The notes under the pieces were generated by a model. That model had not been told where the DNA came from and made no database searches. It worked only from the letters and a program-made list of their open reading frames with translations. From EA-27 sp964396265 (GTDB taxonomy: Archaea > Thermoplasmatota > Thermoplasmata > RBG-16-68-12 > EA-27), in the NCBI GenBank assembly GCA_964396265.1, contig CAYNEM010000003.1, positions 62,001-126,000 of the forward strand: a stretch of 64,000 nt of DNA. The letters are read 5' to 3'. Below are positions 1 through 7,400 of the stretch, one piece after another (the first letter of the stretch is position 1; the number at the start of each line of letters is the position of its first letter). Made by a program: the position numbers and the translations under genes.

Positions 1-89
1 TGCTCCGTTACCTTCGTGTCGTACACGGGGAACCGCGCGGCGACGCGGCTCTTGACCCATTCCAATCCTTGGTCGGTGGCTGAGAACAT
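1..89 (-). CDS. Partial CDS, 5' end only, hypothetical protein
   Basis: The first 29 codons of a minus-strand gene run off the left edge of the window. Translation begins MFSATDQGLEWV and continues open to the edge. The ATG is 37 bp beyond the alaS stop codon, so the two genes are co-oriented and could share a transcript. The segment is too short to assign to a family. It is reported because its codon use and amino-acid content look natural on this strand, while the plus-strand reading is opposite alaS and looks like a shadow. Confidence 0.45.
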   Translation of the reverse strand, partial: MFSATDQGLEWVKSRVAARFPVYDTKVTE

Positions 90-126
90 CGGTCGGGCTT
101 CCCATCCTCCGCTTGTATTTCAGGGT

Positions 127-2871
127 TTATCCGAGAGAATTCCGAACCGCGGAGACCGCGGAGTCGAGGGCGGCTTCGACGGCATCGAGTTTCGTCCCCC
201 CTCCCTGCGAGAAGTCCGACGCGCCTCCAGCTCCGCCGCCAACGAGCGACGCCGCCTCGTGGGCGATCGGAAGGCAGTCGAGGGCCACGTCGGTGCTGCA
301 CGCGACGAGGAGGCTCACGGAGCCGTTCCTCGCGGCGAGGACGACCACGTTGCCCTTCTCCTGCACGATCGGGATCGCGAGACGTCGCAGATCCTCGGGC
401 GAGCTCGAGGGGATGAGGGCGGTCCACAACCGCGCGCTGCCCACGGGGGACACGCGCACGTCGACCGTGCGTTCTCCCAGACGCACCTGCTTCACGACCT
501 CCCCCGACACCGGTTCGCGGATCGCCGCCTTGATGCCTCCCCGCTCGAGAGTCTCCACGCGCTTTCGCAGCTCCTTCGCCTCGTCCTGGAGACGGCCGAC
601 CGCATCCACGAGCTGGTCCGCGGGCACGCCGAGTTTCCCGCGGATGCCCTCCATCGCCTGCGACTGCTTCTGGACGTACGCGAGCGCCTCCGTCCCCGCG
701 ACGTACTCGAGGCGCACGACGCCGTCCTGGATCCGCGACGTCCGCAGGATCTTGATGAGCCCCGCCTCGCTCGTGCGTGCGCAATGCGTCCCGCCGCACG
801 CCTCGATGTCCCACTTCGGGATCTCGACGACGCGGAGCTTCGCCCCGGGCACGGAACCGCCCTGATACAGCCGGAAGCCGTACTTCCGCTCCGCCACGTC
901 GCGCGCGACGGAGCTCGTAGTCACCTTCGCGTCGGAGAGGGCGATGTCGTTCGCGAGTTTCTCGATCCTGCGCACCTCCTCGTCCGTCAGGGCGTCGTAG
1001 TGCGTGATGTCCAGTCGCGCGAGGTCCGCGGCCTTGTGCGCGCCGGTCTGCCAGACATGGTTGCCCAGGACCTTGCGCGCGGCGCCGAGCATGATGTGCG
1101 TGGCCGTGTGGTGCCTCCGCAGACGTTGGCGCCGGTCCCAGTCGATGACGCACTTGACACGCTTCCCGACCCCCAGCGAGTCCGGCCAGACCCGGAGGAG
1201 GTGGACGACGGAGCTGCCGGCCTGCTGTACATCGGCGACGTCGTACCCCTTGATCGTCCCGCGGTCCGCCTCCTGGCCGCCGCCTTCCGGGTAGAAGTAG
1301 GTCTGGTCGAGGACGACGGCGCTGCCCTCGACCGCCAGCACCTTCGCGAGGAACGTCTTCTTGTTCGTGTCCTCGTAAACGCGCAGCTTGCTCGGCGGCG
1401 GAGTCCCCGGCCACGCGCGCGCCTTCTCCGCCCGGCCCTCCGTCCGCTCGTGCCGCGCCGCCACCCGCTTGAAGAAGTCGTCGGGCACGTCGACGGGGAG
1501 CTCTGCGAACTCCTGGACGACCTCCGGCGTGAGGCCGTGGGAGTCGTACAGCTCCACGAGGCGGTCCGCGTCGATCCTGTCGGCGTTCCCCGCGCGCACC
1601 TCGGCCTCGAGGCGGCGGACGACCTCCTTACCCTTCGTCAGCGTCTCCCTGTACCGCCTCTGCTCGACGTCCAGGAGCCTGAGGATGTCCGTGCGGTTCG
1701 CGAACACCTCGGGGAAGTCCTCCATGTATATCTGGACGAACAGGGTCACGAGGTCGCTCGGCGCCATCTCGAGTTCCAGAGCACGGAAGGCGCGCATCGC
1801 ACGACGCACGAGGAGGCGCGCGAAGTAGCCCTCGCGGCTGTTGCTCGGGACGACGCCGTCCGCGAGGACGAACATCAGGGCCCGGGCGTGGTCGAGCACG
1901 GCGTAGATGTTCTCGAGGGGCCCGACGTCCTTCATGAGGTCCTCGACCGACATGCCGAGGCGGTCCGCGGTCATCTTCCGGATCGAGCGCAGGTCCGCGA
2001 ACGACTCGACCTTCGTCATCCCGGCGACCTTGCTATACTCCATGAGCACACGATCTTCGACCTTCAGCGCCCCGGTCGCGCGCTTCATGTACGTCAGCAT
2101 GTCGCCGAACACGGCCTCGTACGCGCTCGTCGCGCCCTGGGAGACCCACGTGATGCGCTCGAGGCCGTATCCGGTGTCCACGACCGTCGTTTCCATCGGG
2201 GTTTTGTTCCCGTTCGTTTCCTTGTACTGCATGAAGACGAGCGTCGCGACCTCGGCACCTCCAAGGATCACCTCGAGGCACGGGCCGGAGTTGCCGCCGC
2301 CCGCCCAAAGGCTCTCCTTGTACTGGAGGAGCTTCCCGTCGACGCCGAGGCGCTGTGTGAAGAACTCCTGACACAGCTCCGTCGTATGATCCTTCCAGTA
2401 GATCGGCTTCCCCGGGCGGTTGAACGCGTGGTGGGCCATCATCTCGAACATCGTGAAGTGCTGGCCGGTCTTCCCCACGTTGTCGATGTCGGTGAACCGC
2501 ACGCACGGCTGCGAGATCGCGAGCGGGTTCGCGGGCGGGTCGACGACGCCGTCGATCACGTGCGGCTGAAAGGGGTAGACGGAGGCCTGCGTGAAGAAGA
2601 CGTCGTCCCTCCATCGCGCGACGATCGGATATCGCTTCACGCGCGTGTGCCCGTTCGCCTCGAGGAATGACAGGAACTCCTCGCGCATCGCGCGGAGCGT
2701 GAGGGGGCGCTTCATGGGAGACGCGCCGAGGAAGTCGTACTCCTTGCACGGCGTCTCCCCGCACGTCGCGTGGTCCCCGAGCGACCAGTGCCACGCCTGA
2801 CACGTCGGGCATTGGCGGCGCTGGAAGCCCTGCGCGCGGAACAGCTCGACTTCGTATTCCGAGTCCGGCAT
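127..2871 (-). CDS. alaS: Alanyl-tRNA synthetase, archaeal type
   Basis: Class II aminoacyl-tRNA synthetase charging tRNA-Ala, 914 aa, a normal length for the archaeal form. The N-terminus has a Cys-rich zinc module (CPTC near residue 21 and further Cys to about residue 42) typical of archaeal AlaRS. The catalytic domain follows. The editing domain carries HTATH near residue 587 and the GGTHC element near residue 690, together the usual zinc site for hydrolysing mischarged Ser or Gly. The C-terminal part has the Gly-rich segment GGGAGGASDFSQGGG typical of AlaRS. The start at MPDSEYEV is preferred over an in-frame start 19 codons upstream because a TATA-like CTTTATGTG lies about 25 bp before it, which fits a leaderless transcript. 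It is followed at some distance by the partial gene at the left edge. Confidence 0.97.
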   Translation of the reverse strand: MPDSEYEVELFRAQGFQRRQCPTCQAWHWSLGDHATCGETPCKEYDFLGASPMKRPLTLRAMREEFLSFLEANGHTRVKRYPIVARWRDDVFFTQASVYPFQPHVIDGVVDPPANPLAISQPCVRFTDIDNVGKTGQHFTMFEMMAHHAFNRPGKPIYWKDHTTELCQEFFTQRLGVDGKLLQYKESLWAGGGNSGPCLEVILGGAEVATLVFMQYKETNGNKTPMETTVVDTGYGLERITWVSQGATSAYEAVFGDMLTYMKRATGALKVEDRVLMEYSKVAGMTKVESFADLRSIRKMTADRLGMSVEDLMKDVGPLENIYAVLDHARALMFVLADGVVPSNSREGYFARLLVRRAMRAFRALELEMAPSDLVTLFVQIYMEDFPEVFANRTDILRLLDVEQRRYRETLTKGKEVVRRLEAEVRAGNADRIDADRLVELYDSHGLTPEVVQEFAELPVDVPDDFFKRVAARHERTEGRAEKARAWPGTPPPSKLRVYEDTNKKTFLAKVLAVEGSAVVLDQTYFYPEGGGQEADRGTIKGYDVADVQQAGSSVVHLLRVWPDSLGVGKRVKCVIDWDRRQRLRRHHTATHIMLGAARKVLGNHVWQTGAHKAADLARLDITHYDALTDEEVRRIEKLANDIALSDAKVTTSSVARDVAERKYGFRLYQGGSVPGAKLRVVEIPKWDIEACGGTHCARTSEAGLIKILRTSRIQDGVVRLEYVAGTEALAYVQKQSQAMEGIRGKLGVPADQLVDAVGRLQDEAKELRKRVETLERGGIKAAIREPVSGEVVKQVRLGERTVDVRVSPVGSARLWTALIPSSSPEDLRRLAIPIVQEKGNVVVLAARNGSVSLLVACSTDVALDCLPIAHEAASLVGGGAGGASDFSQGGGTKLDAVEAALDSAVSAVRNSLG

Positions 2872-2977
2872 CGGCGGCCTCGAAGGGATGAGACTCACAT
2901 AAAGGTACGGCCGGCCGACCGCGTCCACGTGTGCTCTCCGAACGGGATTTCACCCAAGCGGGTTTTCGAATCCATCC

Positions 2978-4408
2978 TTAGGAGAAGCCCAGTGGCCGGC
3001 CGAGCTGCTCCGCGACCATGCGATCCGCGATCTTGAGGAATTCCTCCTCGCTCCCCGCCGGGATCGTGGCGCCGGCCGCGACCTTGTGGCCGCCGCCCGC
3101 GCCGCCCACGGCCCTCGACGCTTCCTGCATGACCGCCGCCAAATCGAGACCTCGCGCCAGCAACTCTCGCGTCCCCCGCCCGCTCACCTTCACCCCGTCG
3201 TCCGCGAGCGCGAATGCGATGATCGGGAGGGTGAGGTTCGCCCCGGGCGCATGGAGCGCCATGCTGGCGGCGATGCCGACGACGGTGTCACGGATCCGGT
3301 CTTGCGCGTGGAAGTACTGAATCGACGTGAGGGGCGTAATCCCGACCTCGGCGATGAAGTCGAGCGACTTCACGAGCGTCTCGCGATGCCCCCTCAGGAG
3401 GGCGAGCGCCTCCCCGAGCGCTTCCTCCCGATCGCCGCGGCAGACCCGGTAGCCGACGTCCGCGTGATCGTACCGCCCGCACGCGTTGATCAGCGTCCCG
3501 AACTCCTTCGCGTCCCGGAGGGGGGTGCCACGTTTCTCCTTGAGGAGCGTATAGGTCTCGCCGACGAGGCGTTCGACATCCCGCGCTGAAACGCCGCGGT
3601 CGAGCATGTGGCGCACGAGCTCCGAGACGACGAGTCGCTTCTGTCCCGGCGGAAGCTCGTTCCACGCGATCCAGCGGCCGTCCTGCTTCGGCTCGAGTCC
3701 GAGCTCGAGGAGGAACGCAATGCACGCCTCCGGGTTGCCGGACAGCCGTGGGATCCATGGATCGTTCGAATATTCGAGCATCTTGTGGATCGGCCGCGTC
3801 TCCCGCCCGAACAGGCGCAGGTCCGACGCCGCCTGGAGCACGCCCGCCTCGATCCCGTCCTGCAGGATCTCGCGGTTGAAGCCCGTGACGCGCCGCCACT
3901 CGCGTTCCTGCATGTCCGCGACGGCGCCGACGATCGCAATCCCCGCCAGGTCCGTGTTCCGCGCGTCCATGGCCCTCGCGACCAAGTAGGTCGTCCCCGA
4001 ACCGCTGGCGGCGTCGCTTCCCTCGCCGAGCAGGTGGGGGTTCAGCATGAGCACGGAGTCCTGCGCGTCCGCAAACGCCGCCAAATCCGCGCGCGCCTCC
4101 CGGGGGATCTCCCGCTCGACGGGCACGTGGTGGTCCGTGATGACGGCGGTGATTCCGTCCATCCTATCGTACAGGCCCGCGCCGAAGTCGCAGAACCAGG
4201 CCACGGGCGGGTTCTCGGCCCGGACCGCGACGAGGGCCGCTTCGTCCAGTTTCTTGAGGAACGATACCTCGTGTTCCACGCCCGCGCGGGCGAGGCATTC
4301 CGATGCGATGGCGGCGCCTGTGATCCCGTCGCTGTCGATGTGCGAAAACACATGCACGCGCGCGGCCGCCTTCAGCCGCTCGGCTATCCTCCGCGCGAGC
4401 TCCCGCAT
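2978..4408 (-). CDS. Archaeal RecJ-like DHH/DHHA1 phosphoesterase
   Basis: A 476-aa single-strand nuclease or phosphoesterase of the DHH superfamily, the archaeal RecJ/GAN branch. Visible motifs: SHIDSDG at residues 22-28 (motif I Asp residues), CDFG near 73-76, TDHH at 91-94 (the DHH signature), and a C-terminal GGGHKVAAGA that matches the DHHA1 substrate-binding motif. These residues bind Mn and hydrolyse phosphodiesters. Archaeal members act at replication forks with GINS or in DNA/RNA end processing; which applies here cannot be read from the sequence. It lies 106 bp upstream of alaS on the same strand and 39 bp downstream of a toxin gene. Confidence 0.92.
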   Translation of the reverse strand: MRELARRIAERLKAAARVHVFSHIDSDGITGAAIASECLARAGVEHEVSFLKKLDEAALVAVRAENPPVAWFCDFGAGLYDRMDGITAVITDHHVPVEREIPREARADLAAFADAQDSVLMLNPHLLGEGSDAASGSGTTYLVARAMDARNTDLAGIAIVGAVADMQEREWRRVTGFNREILQDGIEAGVLQAASDLRLFGRETRPIHKMLEYSNDPWIPRLSGNPEACIAFLLELGLEPKQDGRWIAWNELPPGQKRLVVSELVRHMLDRGVSARDVERLVGETYTLLKEKRGTPLRDAKEFGTLINACGRYDHADVGYRVCRGDREEALGEALALLRGHRETLVKSLDFIAEVGITPLTSIQYFHAQDRIRDTVVGIAASMALHAPGANLTLPIIAFALADDGVKVSGRGTRELLARGLDLAAVMQEASRAVGGAGGGHKVAAGATIPAGSEEEFLKIADRMVAEQLGRPLGFS

Positions 4409-4447
4409 CCGCCGCCACGCACACGACCGCGGGTAAAGACGTTTCGG

Positions 4448-4720
4448 CTAACGGTACACGGAACCGCGATGGCCGAACTTTGTGAACCGGACTTCTTTCT
4501 CCCCGTCCCGCACTTCGTAGATCCCTCGATAGCTGCCTACCCGGATCGCTTTCACGCCTGGATGCCCTTTCACGATACGGATATCGCAGCCCGGTCGGGG
4601 TCGGTAGGGGTCCTCCTCCAGCAATGAGAACACCTCGGCGAATCGTTCCACCACGTGTTTCGGAAGCGCGAGGAGGTCTCCCTCCGCCCTCCTGTCGATG
4701 AGGACTCTGAATGGCGGCAT
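4448..4720 (-). CDS. RelE/ParE-family toxin
   Basis: A small basic protein of 90 aa with the RelE/ParE pattern: an N-terminal strand (FRVLIDRRAEGDL), two helices including a PKHVVERFAEVFSLLEEDP segment, and a C-terminal sheet with VGSYRGIYEV, the usual position for the Arg-Tyr residues of the family. RelE members cleave mRNA in the ribosome; ParE members block gyrase. The sequence does not decide between them. It starts 15 bp after the stop of the small upstream gene, which has antitoxin size and character, so the two form a type II toxin-antitoxin operon. Confidence 0.85.
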   Translation of the reverse strand: MPPFRVLIDRRAEGDLLALPKHVVERFAEVFSLLEEDPYRPRPGCDIRIVKGHPGVKAIRVGSYRGIYEVRDGEKEVRFTKFGHRGSVYR

Positions 4721-4735
4721 CCCGTCCCTTCCAGG

Positions 4736-4945
4736 CTAACGTCTCCGTACGACCGCGCGCCATGGCCGACCTTGGAAGGTTCGCGATCTCTCGTAGTGCT
4801 CGCGGATCACTCGCTCCGCCACAACCTCCAACGGCACGGACTTCATCAGTTCGGTTACGACCTCGTCAAACGTGGCTCCAGCCATCTTGTAGTCCCTCAG
4901 CCTTCCCCAGGTCGATTCCGAAACGGGGATGTTCCGATAACGCAT
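4736..4945 (-). CDS. Antitoxin of RelE/ParE module
   Basis: A 69-aa protein located just upstream of the toxin gene, in the usual antitoxin-first order. It begins with a short strand (RYRNIPVSESTWGRL) followed by helices, resembling archaeal VapB/RelB-type antitoxins in which a short N-terminal strand and helix bind DNA and the C-terminus binds the toxin. A strong TATA-like box lies 30 bp before the ATG, giving a leaderless transcript. Autoregulation is expected from the family but no clear operator is visible. Confidence 0.75.
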   Translation of the reverse strand: MRYRNIPVSESTWGRLRDYKMAGATFDEVVTELMKSVPLEVVAERVIREHYERSRTFQGRPWRAVVRRR

Positions 4946-4970
4946 GCGCGTACTTGTAACAGTTGCAATG

Positions 4971-4980
4971 ATATAAAGCC
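4971..4980 (-). promoter_or_regulatory. TATA box of the TA operon
   Basis: On the minus strand the sequence reads GGCTTTATAT, close to the archaeal TATA consensus. It is centred 30 bp upstream of the antitoxin ATG, which fits transcription starting at or next to the start codon. Confidence 0.6.
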
Positions 4981-4984
4981 CCTC

Positions 4985-5273
4985 CGGTGCGCGGGTTCCG
5001 CCAGCGCCGCCAAGAACGAAACAGGTGCTCCTTCAGCAGTCGGTCGGACTTTCCCGGGCTGCCGTAATGGCGTCCTCGTCCCCCGCCTCTTCCGCTTGGC
5101 GGTAGTCGTGGATTGCCTGGCGCAACGCGCGGATCATCGGGCGGCCCGAGGCCGACGTGCGAAAGGCGGTGGCGTTCTCCCACTATGAGCCGCAGGAAGC
5201 TTCCGGCGGGGGCCAGAGGGTGTAAACCGGGCAGCGCGAAAGTCTAAGCCCGGCGCATCGATACGATCTTGGG
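4985..5273. other. Intergenic region with a possible ORF remnant
   Basis: No convincing gene. A minus-strand ORF of 34 codons (positions 5033-5137, starting MIRALRQAIHDYRQ) has a protein-like composition and may be a remnant of a small regulator or antitoxin. It has no recognisable promoter. Nothing else was found. Confidence 0.3.
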
Positions 5274-5656
5274 ATGTCGAACGAGGCCGACCGGAAGCCG
5301 CCAATCTTCGACGCCTACCGCGTGCAGGACACGAAGTACGGGAGGCATGTGTTCCGACCGGGGCGCCTGGCGATTGCGTGCATCCTGCTGTGCTTCGCCG
5401 CAATCTTCGGGTGGGTCGTGCTTCCCGTGTCGGCCTTGGTCCCCTCCTTCTTTGCCGGTTCTCCCCGTACTCCTCACTGATCATTCTGATCTTGGCCTTG
5501 CTCGCGGCGTTCCGAGAGGAGCACGGATTCGCGTACGTGGGCGGTCTCCTCGGCCTGTTGTCCTTCTTCCCTTCGGTGGGGACCGTGCTCAGTGCCTTGG
5601 CTTTGGTGGCCTTGCGTCGCGTCGAGACCTCGGAACCAGCCGCGGCGAATGTATAA
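5274..5656 (+). pseudogene. Frameshifted small membrane protein
   Basis: Two overlapping reading frames together make one plausible membrane protein of about 127 aa. The first frame (5274-5480) encodes an N-terminal soluble segment and one transmembrane helix (LAIACILLCFAAIFGWVV). It stops after a short unrelated tail. The second frame, open from 5378 to 5656, continues with two more hydrophobic segments (SLIILILALLAAF and a second helix before the basic C-terminus). Joining them requires a one-base change near 5455-5470. The gene may be decayed, or the base missing from the assembly. No family was recognised. It lies 33 bp before the CoA-binding protein gene. Confidence 0.5.
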
Positions 5657-5658
5657 GG
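5650..5658 (+). promoter_or_regulatory. TATA-like box before CoA-binding protein gene
   Basis: The sequence TGTATAAGG is centred about 36 bp before the ATG at 5690. It overlaps the end of the preceding frameshifted gene, so the CoA-binding gene probably has its own promoter and a leader of about 10 nt. Confidence 0.5.
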
Positions 5659-5689
5659 GGTGCGGGCGTGTCGGGCGCGTCGACACGCG

Positions 5690-6094
5690 ATGCCAGAGAT
5701 CTCGCCCAATGAAATCCTGATCACGTATCGGACAATCGCCGTCGTCGGTTGCTCAAAGGACCCGGGCAAGGACGCCCACACCGTGCCTGCCTACATGCAA
5801 TCGAAGGGCTACCGGATCATTCCCGTCAACCCGACCGCAACGGAGATCCTCCTGGAGAGAGCGTACCCGAGTCTGAGCGCAGTCCCCGAGACGTACGACA
5901 TCGTGAACATCTTCCGGCCGTCGGAACAGGTCGGGCCGATCGTGGACGAGGCTATCCGCATGGGGAAAGCCAAAGTCATCTGGATGCAGCTCGGCATCTC
6001 GGACGAGGCCGCCGCCGCCAGGGCGCGCGCCGCCGGGATGCATGTCGTCATGGACCTGTGCATGCGCACGGAGCACCGCTTACGAGTTCGCTGA
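5690..6094 (+). CDS. CoA-binding domain protein (YccU-like)
   Basis: A 134-aa Rossmann-type CoA_binding protein. The N-terminus has IAVVGCSKDPGKDAHTVP, the nucleotide-binding loop of the family, followed by GYRIIPVNPTATEILLERAY, IVNIFRPSEQ and IWMQLGISDEAAA, and a late MDLCMRTEH segment. Members are related to the CoA-ligase alpha subunit N-terminal domain, usually lack a ligase partner, and may bind CoA or acyl-CoA; their physiological role is not well defined. The start MPEISPNE is chosen over an upstream GTG because of the TATA-like box before it and because family members begin here. Confidence 0.9.
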   Translation: MPEISPNEILITYRTIAVVGCSKDPGKDAHTVPAYMQSKGYRIIPVNPTATEILLERAYPSLSAVPETYDIVNIFRPSEQVGPIVDEAIRMGKAKVIWMQLGISDEAAAARARAAGMHVVMDLCMRTEHRLRVR

Positions 6095-6106
6095 TTTCGA
6101 CGTTGG

Positions 6107-6122
6107 GAATCAAACTTGATTC
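6107..6122. promoter_or_regulatory. Perfect dyad before GTPase gene
   Basis: GAATCAA-AC-TTGATTC is a perfect 7-bp inverted repeat with a 2-bp centre, unusual in this GC-rich sequence. It sits 34-49 bp before the GTPase start and directly upstream of a TATA-like TTGAATACC. It may be an operator, or part of a stem-loop ending the preceding transcript. Confidence 0.4.
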
Positions 6123-6155
6123 GCACGGGAACCCCATTGAATACCTCTGTTTCCC

Positions 6156-6779
6156 ATGCAAATGCTACTCCGTGTCCCGGGGGGAGTTCCCGCGGTCTTT
6201 CCTGATTCGCATCGTGCTCGCGTCAAACTCAAGGTGTGCTTGGTCGGCGACAGCGGCGTCGGCAAGTCCTCCCTCATCCGGCGGTACGTGGTCGACCTCT
6301 TCGATGATGCGTACCTCCAGACGCTCGGCGCGAAGGTGACGAAGAAGACCCTCCTGCTGCCCGTGTTTCGGAAGGGAGCCCCGATCGAGATCGTCATGAC
6401 GATCTGGGACATCATGGGCAATGCGGGGTTCCAGGAACTCCTCAAGGAGTCCTACTTCTTCGGGTGCCAGGGCGTCCTGGCGGTTGCGGACGTCACGGAC
6501 CGGACGACGCTCGAGGGCCTCGACGGGTGGATCGACCGCGCCTGGGGCGTCGCCGGCGAGGTGCCGGTGCACATCGTCGTGAACAAGATCGACCTGGCGG
6601 CCCGGGCGGAGACGGAGCAGGATCGCGTCCGCGCGTTCAGCGCCGCGTACGAATCTCCCTACGTGTTCACGAGCGCGAAGCGCGGGGACAACGTGTTCCG
6701 TGCGTTCGAGGATCTCGCGCGCCGCATCGTGGACCCACGCCCGGAGGCCCCGCCGCTCTTGGACGCGATCTCGCGCTAG
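6156..6779 (+). CDS. Ras/Rab-like small GTPase
   Basis: A 207-aa small GTPase with all main G motifs: GDSGVGKSS (P-loop, residues 31-39), a switch II element WDIMG, NKID (guanine specificity) and TSAK (G5). The length and order match the Ras/Rab-like superfamily found in some archaea. There is no C-terminal cysteine for prenylation. The start is uncertain: ATG at 6156 gives about 24 residues before the first strand, ATG 6162 is also possible, and a GTG at 6234 would be too close to the P-loop strand. Its 3' end overlaps the convergent ACT-domain gene by 4 bp. Partners and function are not evident. Confidence 0.85.
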   Translation: MQMLLRVPGGVPAVFPDSHRARVKLKVCLVGDSGVGKSSLIRRYVVDLFDDAYLQTLGAKVTKKTLLLPVFRKGAPIEIVMTIWDIMGNAGFQELLKESYFFGCQGVLAVADVTDRTTLEGLDGWIDRAWGVAGEVPVHIVVNKIDLAARAETEQDRVRAFSAAYESPYVFTSAKRGDNVFRAFEDLARRIVDPRPEAPPLLDAISR

Positions 6780-7276
6780 CGGATCACGACGGCGCGGACG
6801 CCGTCGAGGTTTCGAATCTTCGGGATGAGCCTCTGGGGCAGTGTGCGTTCCGTGATGAGGAGCGCCCGGGGGTCCTCGATGATCTCGGGGTCGTCGACCA
6901 CGACCTGACGCACGCCAATGCCCGCCTCGGCGATGATCGCGGAGGTGCCTGCGAGGATCCCGGGCTTCGAGGCGTTCGTCGGCAGGATCTCGATCGCGCC
7001 CCACCCCATCAGGGAGGCCACGTTCCCCAGATGGCACACCGGCCATAACCTCCCGAAGAACTCCCGCAGGAGCCGATTCCCTCGGATCGTCGCAACCGTC
7101 GCAGTGACGACCCGCCGGTCGACGCCCGCGGCGCGCGCGATCGCACTGTCCGTGAGCTCGATCTCGCCCGCGCAGACCGTCGCGTCCCTCACGCGCAGCC
7201 CGTAGTTCACCATGAGCTGCGCTACCCTTTCCTGGGCTGGATAGCCCTTGAAGTGCGGCCTCAGCTTCGCCCACAT
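6776..7276 (-). CDS. Predicted amino-acid metabolism regulator with HTH and ACT domains
   Basis: A 166-aa archaeal protein resembling the conserved COG2150-type regulators. The N-terminal half contains a winged-HTH-like segment (LTDSAIARAAGVDRRVVTAT near residues 50-70). The C-terminal half has the beta-alpha-beta pattern of an ACT domain (PGILAGTSAIIAEAGIGVRQ). ACT domains bind amino acids and would tune DNA binding. The start MWAKLRPHFKGYP is preferred because upstream residues do not look conserved. It is divergent from hyuA across a 125-bp gap, so it may regulate that operon; this is inference from position only. Confidence 0.8.
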   Translation of the reverse strand: MWAKLRPHFKGYPAQERVAQLMVNYGLRVRDATVCAGEIELTDSAIARAAGVDRRVVTATVATIRGNRLLREFFGRLWPVCHLGNVASLMGWGAIEILPTNASKPGILAGTSAIIAEAGIGVRQVVVDDPEIIEDPRALLITERTLPQRLIPKIRNLDGVRAVVIR

Positions 7277-7400
7277 CCGAGAACCTCTTTCGTGCACGAG
7301 CCCGGCGGGGCATGTAGTTTGTGGTCTCTAGCGTATACTTTCGTACAGAGGTCTGGCGGGATTCCCCAGGAACGCCCGGAAGTTTCGAGCTTAAGCGGTC

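Noticed and set aside
16..2670. Plus-strand ORF of 884 codons opposite alaS
   Set aside because: It is the antisense of a certain alaS gene and its protein is His/Arg/Val-rich with no family. Long shadow ORFs are common in GC-rich DNA.
2955..2980. TTTTCGAATCC, tRNA T-arm-like, between alaS and the recJ-like gene
   Set aside because: No T stem pairing, and the gap is too small to hold the rest of a tRNA in either direction with the flanking genes in place.
5660..5689. GTG start ten codons earlier for the CoA-binding gene
   Set aside because: It overlaps the TATA-like region and adds a basic extension not typical of the family.
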